Of a stretch of DNA of 64,000 bases, positions 35,601 to 44,132 are shown piece after piece. The stretch is taken from the NCBI GenBank assembly GCA_027475525.1, contig JAMWFC010000046.1, forward strand, positions 2,294,001 through 2,358,000, written 5' to 3'. The notes under the pieces were generated by a model. It saw only the letters and a program-made list of their open reading frames with translations. It was not told the origin of the DNA and did no database searches. Made by a program: the position numbers and the translations under genes. The stretch is from Macrolepiota albuminosa. Lineage: Eukaryota > Basidiomycota > Agaricomycetes > Agaricales > Agaricaceae. Each line of letters begins with the position of its first letter. Position 1 is the first letter of the stretch.

Positions 35601-36809
35601 AAGGACAGTTTGAGAGAAAAGAAAGATGGTCTTATTTGAGCTGTAAGGATGCGCCACCTGTAGCACGTGAAGTACGGACGAAGTAGATACCGACGACACA
35701 TACCTGTTCTACCAGATCTCCACTACAGATCACTAATGTCGGAATAGCGTCGGAATGATCTTCCTCGTCTTGGCCTGGATCATGTTCTTCCAGGTACCGA
35801 GGGACAACGAACTCAAACTCCCAAGTGCATTTCTCCCACAAATTATCCACACACGGAACCCAGCACCTTGCTGAATCTGGTGATGATGGAGTTGTATAAG
35901 CATGGGGAACGCGCTGTGAAAGTATTAATGCGAAATATTACACGCGACAACGGAAGCCACGACGTACGTAGGGATATGCATCGGTAGGGAGTACGAACTC
36001 GAAACCGTCGACAGGATTACGCAGGCTATACGCAATATTAATGATGATGGGCGCGAATTCTGGCATAGACTGGGCCCCCGGTGTCTGCGGCTCGGGAGTA
36101 GCAGCTGCGAACGATAAATTGATTATGAAGTTCAAAACCGATATGTTTGAATCCTACCTTCACTAGGCATGGCACCCGAAGAAACATGGCCAGATTGCTT
36201 CAATGGCACCTCCTTAGGGATGGCAATTGCCAGTTCTCCCTCGTCTCCTTCCTGCAGCGCCGTATAGAGTTTGCGCTTAAGCTCAGGATGTCGATGACAA
36301 TCGTGCGCTTCGCTAGGTGCACCCATGTTGATGTTTACTAGCGAGTCGACATGAGTGAAATCTGCTTGATGACCGGAAACAGCGACACTGTGAATCGCTA
36401 CCCCATGGCAAGTAAGTATTAGGTCAGTATAGTTGGCTGAAGGACATACTGCATTGACGGGAGTTTAGGTAGATGGTCTTGAGCTCCCTGCTGGTTGGAA
36501 CTATCGTAATCTCCGTGTAACCCTAGTTGCGACATGAGCGTTTAGGTAGATGGTCTTGAGCTCCCTGCTGGTTGGAACTATCGTAATCTCCGTGTAACCC
36601 TAGTTGCGACATGAGCCGAGGTCAAGGTAATTATCGAGCCACACTTGCCCAAAGACTCCCTGAGAAATCAATCTCCAAACGACCTTTTGGTGACTAGTAG
36701 AGAAGAGAAGAGAATCAGCCGGTTAGCGAACGCGAAGATGAAGAAACGGGACGTATATAGAGAAGCCACGACGAAGATGTTCGCGTTGGAGATTGGGGCG
36801 CGGGTCCAT
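29625..36809 (-). CDS. TAF2: TFIID subunit TAF2 with three C-terminal bromodomains (frame interrupted by assembly artefacts)
   Basis: TAF2 helps TFIID bind initiator DNA at Pol II promoters. The N-terminus is uncertain; ATG 36809 is proposed (MDPRPNLQREHLRRGFS). TAF2 blocks follow: GYTEITIVPTSRELKTIYL, HPELKRKLYTALQEGDEGE, and an M1-aminopeptidase-like domain in which HExxH is HTLAH (THRTLAH-type, no catalytic Glu) before ILPKNWSDTWLVNGLALYI. Next come the ARM-like repeats, with CAIRKL, LFHLFKLFLRYCYDPED and APDVDQEVRWCLLKLADLL. One uninterrupted frame (32232-31669) then runs from LIRPIEETPPTVKIHIPS into bromodomain 1 (about 31460-31800: NPMDLSTM, NAKLYN). Bromodomain 2 is at about 30085-30520 (HPMDFGTI, CRQFNPPG) and bromodomain 3 at about 29700-29960 (FDVIPKKNARDLRTI, NAITFNG). 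The basic tail ends KKAKLA at TAA 29625-29627. Nine 77-bp duplications lie inside. The fusion itself does not depend on them. Confidence 0.87.
29912..30065. repeat. Exact 77-bp tandem duplication 11 (in TAF2-bromodomain gene)
   Basis: 29912-29988 is repeated at 29989-30065; exactly 77 bp. Its right junction falls inside the intron before bromodomain 3, so the missing-base test is not possible. Collapsing it leaves GIPTYFDVIP in frame. Confidence 0.97.
31089..31243. repeat. Exact 77-bp tandem duplication 12 (in TAF2-bromodomain gene)
   Basis: 31089-31165 is repeated at 31166-31242 (+1 chance match). On minus, one base at the right junction gives TTG GCx TCT CAA, joining IIKLKLA to SQTKSDTSEQPLSKPRPRK; x is a four-fold degenerate Ala position. 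Confidence 0.97.
32181..32336. repeat. Exact 77-bp tandem duplication 13 (in TAF2-bromodomain gene)
   Basis: 32181-32257 is repeated at 32258-32334 (+2 chance matches). The right junction lies 13 bp before the next duplication and may be inside a short intron, so the missing-base test is inconclusive. Confidence 0.97.
32350..32503. repeat. Exact 77-bp tandem duplication 14 (in TAF2-bromodomain gene)
   Basis: 32350-32426 is repeated at 32427-32503; exactly 77 bp. On minus, one base at the right junction gives CGC GAx GTT GGA, i.e. RKDRE-VGKNEVLREF; x is at the wobble position of Glu/Asp. Confidence 0.97.
33521..33675. repeat. Exact 77-bp tandem duplication 15 (in TAF2-bromodomain gene)
   Basis: 33521-33597 is repeated at 33598-33674 (+1 chance match). 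On minus, one base at the right junction gives AAA CTx GAT TTC, i.e. CAIRKL-DFLGLFHLFK; x is a four-fold degenerate Leu position. Confidence 0.97.
33805..33959. repeat. Exact 77-bp tandem duplication 16 (in TAF2-bromodomain gene)
   Basis: 33805-33881 is repeated at 33882-33958 (+1 chance match). The right junction lies in an intron (gtgagc...atctag on minus); exon text AIYALAEKPTAIVSSTL is intact. Confidence 0.97.
34306..34459. repeat. Exact 77-bp tandem duplication 17 (in TAF2-bromodomain gene)
   Basis: 34306-34382 is repeated at 34383-34459; exactly 77 bp. On minus, one base at the right junction gives CAT GTx CTT GAT, i.e. YEHV-LDIKNPFKRYEVPF; x is a four-fold degenerate Val position. Confidence 0.97.
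35259..35414. repeat. Exact 77-bp tandem duplication 18 (in TAF2-bromodomain gene)
   Basis: 35259-35335 is repeated at 35336-35412 (+2 chance matches). On minus, one base at the right junction gives TCA TCx GAA TTT, i.e. MSFYSS-EFGSYPFGSYK; x is a four-fold degenerate Ser position. Confidence 0.97.
36463..36616. repeat. Exact 77-bp tandem duplication 19 (in TAF2-bromodomain gene)
   Basis: 36463-36539 is repeated at 36540-36616; exactly 77 bp. It covers the exon with GYTEITIVPTSREL. The right junction falls in the preceding intron, so frame gives no test. Confidence 0.97.
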
Positions 36810-36987
36810 ACGGAGTAGTTAGGGATGGAGAGCCGGTCAATGAATATCTTCCTGTTCGTGTATGACGAGAAGGACGACGTGAAAGGCAGAGATATTCAAA
36901 AAGAACAGAGTCTGGAAGTGCACAAGCTGACGCTACTCAACTGTGCAAGACACCCTTTAATTATGTAAGCATTGCCTCCTCTTGCAC
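36810..36987. promoter_or_regulatory. Divergent promoter TAF2 / LTV1
   Basis: About 180 bp between the proposed TAF2 start (-) and the LTV1 start (+), containing both leaders. No particular motif was identified. The TAF2 start is itself tentative. Confidence 0.4.
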
Positions 36988-38823
36988 ATGCCGCCAAAAT
37001 CAATCTTTCGCCGCCCGGACGCGAAGCATTTTCAACTCGTTCATCGCTCCCAGCGAGATCCTCTAATACATGACCCAGATGCAAGCCAGCATGTTCTCAA
37101 GCCAATAGAGCGCGAGAACGTGAAAAAAGTGAGTTCAACCTGTCAGCTTTCTTGAATTCGTGTCTTAAGTATACCAGGGCAAATCTCGTGCAGATCTCGA
37201 ATCAGTTATCTCTGTGTCAGATAGAGCCAGCGATAGGCTTGCAAACGTAGGCGAAGCCTCTCTCTACGGAATATACTACGATGATACCGAATACGACTAC
37301 ATGCAACATCTCCGTACCGTTGGTGTGCAAGAGGATGGTGTGGAGAGTGTTCTCATTGAGGCTCCATCCTCGCTGAAGTCCTCGAAGGCAGCTAAAAAGA
37401 CTCAAGGGATCGAGATGCGCGATCTCCCTGAAGAAGTTCTGGCCTCCAAATCGGAGCTTCCTCGTACCTATGAGTCGCAGCAGGCTATCCCAGAAAGTAT
37501 TGCAGGGTTCCAACCTGATATGGACCCTCACTTGCGACAAGTCTTGGAGGCTTTGGATGATGACGCATTCGTTAATGAAGATTTGGAGGATGATTTCTTC
37601 ACCGAATTGGTGGCCGATGGCGTACGCGGGAATGACCAAGAAGTCGATTATGAATTTGAGGAGGATAACTATCAAGCTTCTTTTGGAAGCAGCTCTGAAG
37701 GTGATGGAGAAGTCGGATGGGAGGAACGTTTTGCGCAATTCAAGCAATCGCAACAGAAACAAGCTCGGAGTGATGATGCCTACGATGGATCAGAGGGCGG
37801 CGACACTATCGGAAATCTTCCCAAAATAACGGTCATTGGCGGGAAGAAACGTCGAAAAGGCACTAGCGATGCATCAGGATATTCCATGAGCAGTTCCTCG
37901 ATGTACCGCAACGAAGCTCTACAAACGTTGGATGAACGGTTTGATCAGGTATTGACTGGATGCTTCATGTCGTTTCGTCCGTTCTCATCTACTTTCATAG
38001 ATGATGATACAACATTATGACGACAACAATGATGAAGATCTGTCTTCTGACGAGGATGATAACTCCGATGAAGCACCCGAGCTCATAACCTCGCGAGAGG
38101 ACTTTGAGTCTATGATGAATGAATTTTTAAATGACTATGAGATCTTGGGACGAAAAATGAAGCCCAAGCTTGATGGTGAAACAGGTGCCGAGAAGCTGGA
38201 TACAATACGACGTGCCTTGGGTCAAGATAGCAGAGTGCGACTCAGCAACGAAGAAAGTGACGAAGAGGGTGATATACTTATGCCTTTGGATGTGGAAGAC
38301 AAACAAGATAGATGGGATTGTGAAACTATTCTAAGTGAGTCTACTCTCTCAATATATCCTATCTCGTCCTCACACAACTTGAAAAAGCAACATATTCAAA
38401 TCTTGAAAATCATCCTCGACTCATACGTGCACGAAATTTAAAACCTGTCACTAAAATTACTTTGGATCGAAAAACTGGTTTTCCAACAGTTGTTGACCAT
38501 AAGCCGAAACCAACGAAGGTTGCTGGTAGTCGTATCGATCACCAGGACTCCGAGAGCGATGAAAACGACATAAGAGGTACGCGAAATAAGCTTTGCCGTT
38601 CCACACGTTCCTCATTCACATGACACACCACACAGTTCGTCAAACTATAACACGCCCGCGGGACGAGTCGAAGGAAGAAAAGAAAGCTCGGAAAGCTGCC
38701 ATTAAAGCCGAAAGACAGACAAGAAGGATAGAGAAGAAAGCAATGACTGAGGTGTTTGGGTCAGAACTGAAGCTGCAGAAGCGCACGATAGCTAACAAGG
38801 GGAAGCGACTGAAAAAACTCTGA
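36988..38823 (+). CDS. LTV1: 40S ribosome biogenesis factor LTV1
   Basis: LTV1 loads onto the pre-40S subunit, helps position uS3 and is released after phosphorylation by casein kinase I. ATG 36988 gives MPPKSIFRRPDAKHFQLVHR; AKHFQLVHRSQRDPLIHD is the family signature. After an intron (gtgagt...accag) the frame continues GKSRADLESVISVSD, YDDTEYDYMQHLRTVG (LTV1 YDD-YDYMQHL block) and DLPEEVLASKSELP. Acidic segments follow (EALDDDAFVNEDLEDDFF, DDNNDEDLSSDEDDNSD), then LDERFDQ, EMMNEFL-type text (DFESMMNEFLNDYEILG) and a Lys/Arg-rich C-terminus ending KGKRLKKL at TGA 38821-38823. At least five exons. All family blocks are present in order. Confidence 0.93.
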
Positions 38824-38981
38824 GCCTTTAGATAAAGTTAGAGATATCTAGATTCTGATCAGGTTACTCGACCTAATTGGTATCCTTGATCGTGCCAATC
38901 CAATCGATAAATACCTCGGATAAATAACAAACTCATCATCGATCATCAACTAACTACATTCTATCATTTGTACCAACGAGT

Positions 38982-41900
38982 ATGGCATTCGCGCCAAACC
39001 TGAGCGGTACTCTTTTGTTACTCGGCATCGTAGTCGTACTTCTCCCAATCGAAACATACGCCTTTGGAGCTGGTGACATTCCTGATTTCTCGTATCTTAA
39101 TGGTTGGTGATATATTTATCGAATCTGGACCAATCTTCACCAAGTACCCGCAGACAAGGCATTCAGACATGGAGATATCGAAAATATCCTTGAGAACTTA
39201 ATCAAGACTGCTGGAGGTATGGCCGCAGGGGGTGGATTATTGGGCTTTGCGAGCTCTGTCTTCAAGCAGGCCTCTGGTGGTGATAAGTTCACAAAGAGCG
39301 ATGTCAAGAAAGTCTACTTTGTGAGCACAAAGCTGTCAAGTTCTTGATAGAGTATCGTGACTGATGGCCATCTAAGGGAAACTGGCTGAGAGATTATTCG
39401 CAGGTTTGTAGCATCGTCTAAGATGAAATAGCCGTGACTGATGGCCATCTAAGGGAAACTGGCTGAGAGATTATTCGCAGGTTTGTAGCATCGTCTAAGA
39501 TGAAATAGCCGGACTAATGCGTTTAAATAGTGCATGGATATTGCTGGTCTCAGTAAATTGACTGCAGACACGCTTGTCCTCATCGTATCCGTGCTTGGCT
39601 TTGTTGTAAACTGAAATCTGTTCCTTGCCTGATTAAAGCTAAAATACAGCCTCTCAGACTTTTGGGTTTGCCACGGAAGAATTTGAAGTCACGGCTGATC
39701 GTCTTGGTGTCTACCTCCCAGTTGTATGTTCTTATTCCATAGGAAATATCCGCAGAATGGGAAACTCACGGCTGATCGTCTTGGTGTCTACCTCCCAGTT
39801 GTATGTTCTTATTCCATAGGAAATATCCGCAGAATGGGAAACGCTGATTCTGTATCCTAAAGGAACACATCGATAACCCCAAGTATGCGATGATCTTATT
39901 GATTCATCGGAACTTATTCATATTCTGGCAGGGGTTATGCTGCAAAAGAGGTGACGCTCGTCAATATCATCCTAAGCTTCGCCCTCCGGTGGACAATCGG
40001 GAGCTTGACATTGATGAGCGTACGGGAATGAAGGTTTTTTGACCTGTCAAAATTTCCTCTATAACTTCTCATTCAAACATAGAACTACATGGCAACCGAA
40101 AACGAAGGATGGGACACGTCCACCGCATTCATTCGTCGTACACTCCATGCTTGTATTGAGGCGGGACGTCGCGCAAGGGGCCAGCCAGGAGCGGATCTTT
40201 ATGAAGCTTACCGTCTTCTTGGAACTGGTCTTCATACCTTGGAAGACCTTTTGGCGCACAGTAATTGGTGCGAAGTTGCCCTCAGGAAGCTTGGCCACGA
40301 GGAAGTGTTCTGTCATGTTGGAGATAACGGTAGGCTTTTCCTGTTCCCAAATTTCCCGTACTTGACCGAAATTCCAGTTGTAATTAATACGCCTAATGGG
40401 CCAGCGCCTCCTCTTGTTACTGGTACCTTTGGAGGCATGTCTTTTACTGTTTTCAAATTTCATGTCATAATGTGTGGCCGTATTCAGGTGCGGATTTCAT
40501 CTACTCCCTTATGGGGGAAGCTACAGAGTAAGTGGATTTTTTTTTGTAGTCCTTATTATGGCAATTGACGTGGCGCATGTAGCAAATTGAGTCAAGCGAG
40601 TGTGACCGAAGTCACTCAGAAGATGAATGAGGTACATTCTTTGTTTTCCTTGTACAACTTTGATTGAGCAGTGTATCATTACAGGCTGGAGACGGCGAGG
40701 GCACATTCAGTCAAATCAAGGACATTCTCAGTAAACTCCCCATCGGTGGTGGCAATGATACCGTTGATCAGGGTGAAGAAATGAATGCTGCAGCCAAGGC
40801 TTACCACTTCGACCCCGATAACGTTGCACCTCCAGAAGTCCAAAAACGCTTGTTAGAATTACTGAGGTGGCGTGACCAGATTTACAGGGATGTGGTAGCG
40901 AAGATTGAAATGGTGCCTGGTCTAGCTGACCTCCTCGACGAGCTTACCAATGCTCTCAATGCATGTAAGTGCTGTTACTCTAGATAAGTGTTCTATGATT
41001 AATTCGTTTCCAGATGTCTATACCATCCTCTCTCCTTACATTGTGGTATGTACATCAATGGAATTATCCGAGAACTATATGAAAACATGCTCAACAGCCT
41101 CTCCTCCAACAAGCCACTGGCGTGCTTGGTGAAGGCAGTAAAGCCGTTGTTGATTCCGCCGATCAGTATGAGGTATGGATTCGAAGATAGCGGGCTCTCT
41201 AAACTCTTGTACTTACCACCATCGGTCTGAAGGTGTTCGACAATCCTGATGCATCAGACCCTTCCCACAGTTTCCTCTCCAAAGTTTGTTTTGTCCTGAT
41301 TGTATATTGCGCTCAGGCTAACAATAAGTTTTAGGATCACTTTGATCTCATCCTTAACGAGCCGGCCGGCAAGATCGCACAATTGGTAGTTGAAAATTCC
41401 GTCAATCTCATTGTGCAGGCATGTGTCGGATATTTCTATCAAAATATACATCAGCCGACCTCTGTTTAACAGGCCTGGGCACATAACAACGACCCAGGGG
41501 AAGTTATCAACCAGGTAGTTGTGTGTATATCATATCAGGTCTTGTCTAACGTGATTTTGCAGATCCTCGAGGCCTTCCACCACCCATATTATGCCGATGG
41601 TCGGTCTGAGATTCAGCGCAAGATGTTTGATTTTATGGATAGATGGATCGGGGGCCTTGGTCATGACGAGGCTGCTGAAATTATTCAACGTTTAACAAAG
41701 GTCTCGTGGTTTTCCCAAGAAGAGGAAGTCTTTGACTGAAATGTTGAGCAGGACAGCGTCCGTAACGCACGCAACAAGCGCCCTGGATCTGAAAATGAAT
41801 CCCACGATGAGTCAGGAGGTTACACCGGTCATTCTCACAGCTATGGTGCACCACAGAGCCAACAAGAATATGGTGGTACGTACATTTGGATGCAATTAAT

Positions 41901-42724
41901 AAATATAGCTATTGACTTGCCGTTAAGGTAATCGTTTCGACTCGTCAAACAATTATGGGAACAACGATTATAAGTCGCAAGACCAAGGATATGACAACCA
42001 GTATGACTCGTCAGGCAGACAGTACGGATCGGAAAATCGATACAGTTCATCTGGCAATGAATACGGCTCTGGAAACCAGTATGAATCGTCTGGCACCCGG
42101 TACAACTCGGAAAATCAGTATGAATCGTCTAACAATGGGTACGGTTCAGGAAACCGATATGGATCTTCCGGCGATGACTACAACTCTGGGAACCAGTATG
42201 AATCATCTGGGGACCGATATGGCTCTGGGACTCAATACGTTCAAGGTCGCAACAACGAAGGGGATAGTGAATATGGTCAGACGGAGTCTAGACGATCTGA
42301 TAACCAGTACTCTTCCGAGTATGGTGCCCGCACCGAGTCACGATATGAAGATTCAGACAACAGTTATGGTCGTTTGGATAATGAACGTTATGGGTATGAC
42401 AGTTCGCGTCGTCAGGAAGGCGGCTACTCCTCTAGATCTGAGGACAGTGCTCTACGCAGCAACGATGAGGACTCGGACTATCCGAGAGGCAATAGATACA
42501 GATCCGATGAAGGAAGTACAGGCTACTACGAAGGTTCCCAAAGGGAGGATAGTTATGGACGTTCTGACAACGAGTACTCGTCCGGCCGGAGCTATGAAGG
42601 TGGCGGAGATGGCTACAGGTATGGAGAAGATTCGAACAGAGGTTCTGGATATGGTGGACGCGAAAGTGACGAGACATATGGTGTTGAGCGTCTGAGGTTC
42701 GACAACGACGAAGAACGACGATAG
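38982..42724 (+). CDS. HET-C family heterokaryon-incompatibility-type protein with Tyr/Ser/Gly repeat tail
   Basis: Homologue of Neurospora HET-C, a secreted or membrane-associated protein whose alleles control vegetative incompatibility in ascomycetes; its role in basidiomycetes is not established. ATG 38982 opens a signal peptide (LLLLGIVVVLLPIETYAFG) followed by GAGDIPDFSYLN. The HET-C domain continues FRHGDIENILENLIKTAGG, then GNWLRDYSQ, TEEFEVTADRLGVYLP, EHIDNPKGYA, NYMATENEGWDTSTAFIRR and LLGTGLHTLEDLLAHSNWC, all characteristic. After many short introns the C-terminal quarter (about 41770-42724) is low complexity, dominated by Tyr, Ser, Gly, Asn and Asp, with a 13-residue repeat at 42002-42240, and ends NDEERR. 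Two 77-bp duplications (39356, 39689) lie mainly over introns and do not alter the coding frame. Internal exon borders at 40000-41700 are only partly resolved. Confidence 0.88.
39356..39511. repeat. Exact 77-bp tandem duplication 20 (in HET-C gene)
   Basis: 39356-39432 is repeated at 39433-39509 (+2 chance matches). The unit contains the small exon for GNWLRDYSQ between two introns, so the sequence as given shows this exon twice. The right junction is intronic. Confidence 0.97.
39689..39842. repeat. Exact 77-bp tandem duplication 21 (in HET-C gene)
   Basis: 39689-39765 is repeated at 39766-39842; exactly 77 bp. It covers the exon end ADRLGVYLPV and most of the next intron; the right junction is intronic. 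Confidence 0.97.
42002..42240 (+). repeat. Coding minisatellite: 13-residue Tyr/Ser/Gly repeat in HET-C tail
   Basis: Six imperfect 39-bp units encode the pattern Y-x-S-S-G-x-x-Y-x-S-x-N-x (for example YSSSGNEYGSGNQ, YESSGTRYNSENQ, YGSSGDDYNSGNQ). Repetition continues more loosely to 42700. Unlike the 77-bp duplications, the units diverge and keep frame, so this is a genuine protein repeat. Confidence 0.85.
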
Positions 42725-42910
42725 GAAACACTATCACGGCCATCGCCATCATAAGAGTCAGGATAGCGATTGAAATAGGACATGGCGCAAGATGGCATAC
42801 TAGTGGTTGTGTAGTATTGAAATTTACTGTGTAAACCGAGTTTGAAATTCATTCATGACTTGAATTTTCTTTTGTGAACTTTTGCCACGCTTTTTTTTGC
42901 GATTTCAGCA

Positions 42911-43530
42911 ATGGACCTGGAGGCAGAAACGCTTGATATTGATCCTATCTGGACGACAAGTCGAACGGCTCGACAAATCTACGCGTTGACTGAAGTGGAG
43001 AAGGTGGGGTCCCTTCCTATATGGCCTTTGGGCTTCACTCAAACCAATGCTCAGGACATCACTCGACTATTGTATCTGGCGGCATCCTCCATATCGCTCC
43101 TCACACTGCCGCAAACTGACGGACCGGATGATAACTTACCCCAGGGCGAAGAACGATCTGAACAATTCGTGCTCGAAGTGAGTGAATACTTTGAACGTCT
43201 CGACGTGAGTGCATGGTTTATGGTACAAGCTGTTGTCTGATTTCCTTTACCCAGTCCATCCAAAGCGCTATACGTTCCTCCCTTGCACACATAAGGCATG
43301 CTCGAATAGCACCGTCCGCTATAAATGCTCCATCGCCTGGCTTTGTTCCGCCTTCACTTGGAGTGGGTCTCCCACAGAGTGATGGTGACGATGGGAGGAA
43401 GAACCGCGGCCTTCAAGAGGAAAGGATCGAACGCGACACATGGCAAGGCATCCTCGCTGCACTCACTCGCCTCAAGGCCGCCCAAGACGTCAGCAAGCCC
43501 CCAGATTCTACGACGTTGATGGAAGAATAA
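42911..43530 (+). CDS. MED11: Mediator complex subunit 11
   Basis: Head-module subunit of Mediator, contacting TFIIH and Pol II in the nucleus. Two exons: 42911-43204 and 43255-43530, intron gtgagt...cccag. The product is about 189 residues. Family signatures are the N-terminal helix TARQIYALTEVEK, the helix AQDITRLLYLAASSISLLTL and, across the intron, EQFVLEVSEYFERLDSIQSA leading to IRSSLAHIRHARIAPSAI. A proline-rich segment and a C-terminal helix (WQGILAALTRLKAA) follow. The family is short and poorly conserved, so the call rests on the pattern of helices and the FVxEVxEYFERLD block. It starts 186 bp after the HET-C stop. Confidence 0.8.
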
Positions 43531-43625
43531 AGCTTTCGAAAGTTGTGGCTAGCTAATGACAATAAAGGTTAAGGTGTGTGTAGTACAGTACGGTCTTTGT
43601 TCCTCATTTTTGACCCCCCTTTCCC

Positions 43626-44132
43626 CTATGCACTAGCCTCTTCCAGAACCTCTTCTGCCTTCAATAACTCTTCGTCATCAGCAAGTACTGGGTTCTTCTT
43701 CCCCTCGTTCTATTGTGTCGGCGGAGTGAAGTCAGACCATGAGTCGGCAGCAAGCAGGGTGACGTACGATGAGGTCCCTCAATTCACCCGCAGCCTTCCC
43801 CAGACGATTGGCAGAGTCCACAATCATCTTGTTGGCTTCTTCCATCATTCTCGTCTGCGTAATGTGACCATGCACGTTGTAAATTTTGATCGAGTCCAGT
43901 CATTAGGACCTACCCCATTTTTGATATCCCAGCTCTCAGCACCTTCAGCAATGAACTTATCGAGCTTTTTTTGCTGCTCTTCCGCTTCCTTTGTGTATAA
44001 TGCCTGCTCTTTAAAAAGCCTGAAGAGGCATAAGCCGGACTGATCAAGAATGACCGAACTGTTCCATTACCTCTTCACAACGCCAGATTTGATCTTGAGT
44101 TGCCTACGGGCTACATCGTTCAGGTCGCTCAT
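43626..44132 (-). CDS. TBCA: Tubulin-binding cofactor A
   Basis: Small beta-tubulin chaperone (yeast Rbl2) that takes part in tubulin folding in the cytosol. Four exons on minus from ATG 44132. Exon 1 is MSDLNDVARRQLKIKSGVVK. After intron gtaatg...cttcag comes RLFKEQALYTKEAEEQQKKL and DKFIAEGAESWDIKNG. After gtaggt...acgcag comes TRMMEEANKMIVDSANRLG and KAAGELRDLI. The last exon is NEGKKNPVLADDEELLKAEE, ending VLEEASA at TAG 43626-43628. The three-helix charged composition and the length of about 115 residues match the family. It converges with MED11, with 95 bp between the stops. Confidence 0.92.

Noticed and set aside
5572..39842. Reading the 77-bp direct repeats as a CRISPR array, minisatellite or protein repeats
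   Set aside because: Each unit has a different sequence, occurs just twice, sits directly back to back without spacers and breaks coding frames. The constant length fits an assembly overlap.
41955..42695. Long alternative frame rich in Thr and Met over the HET-C tail
   Set aside because: It is a frame-shifted reading of the repeat tract. The Tyr/Ser/Gly frame links to the upstream HET-C exons and ends at a normal stop.
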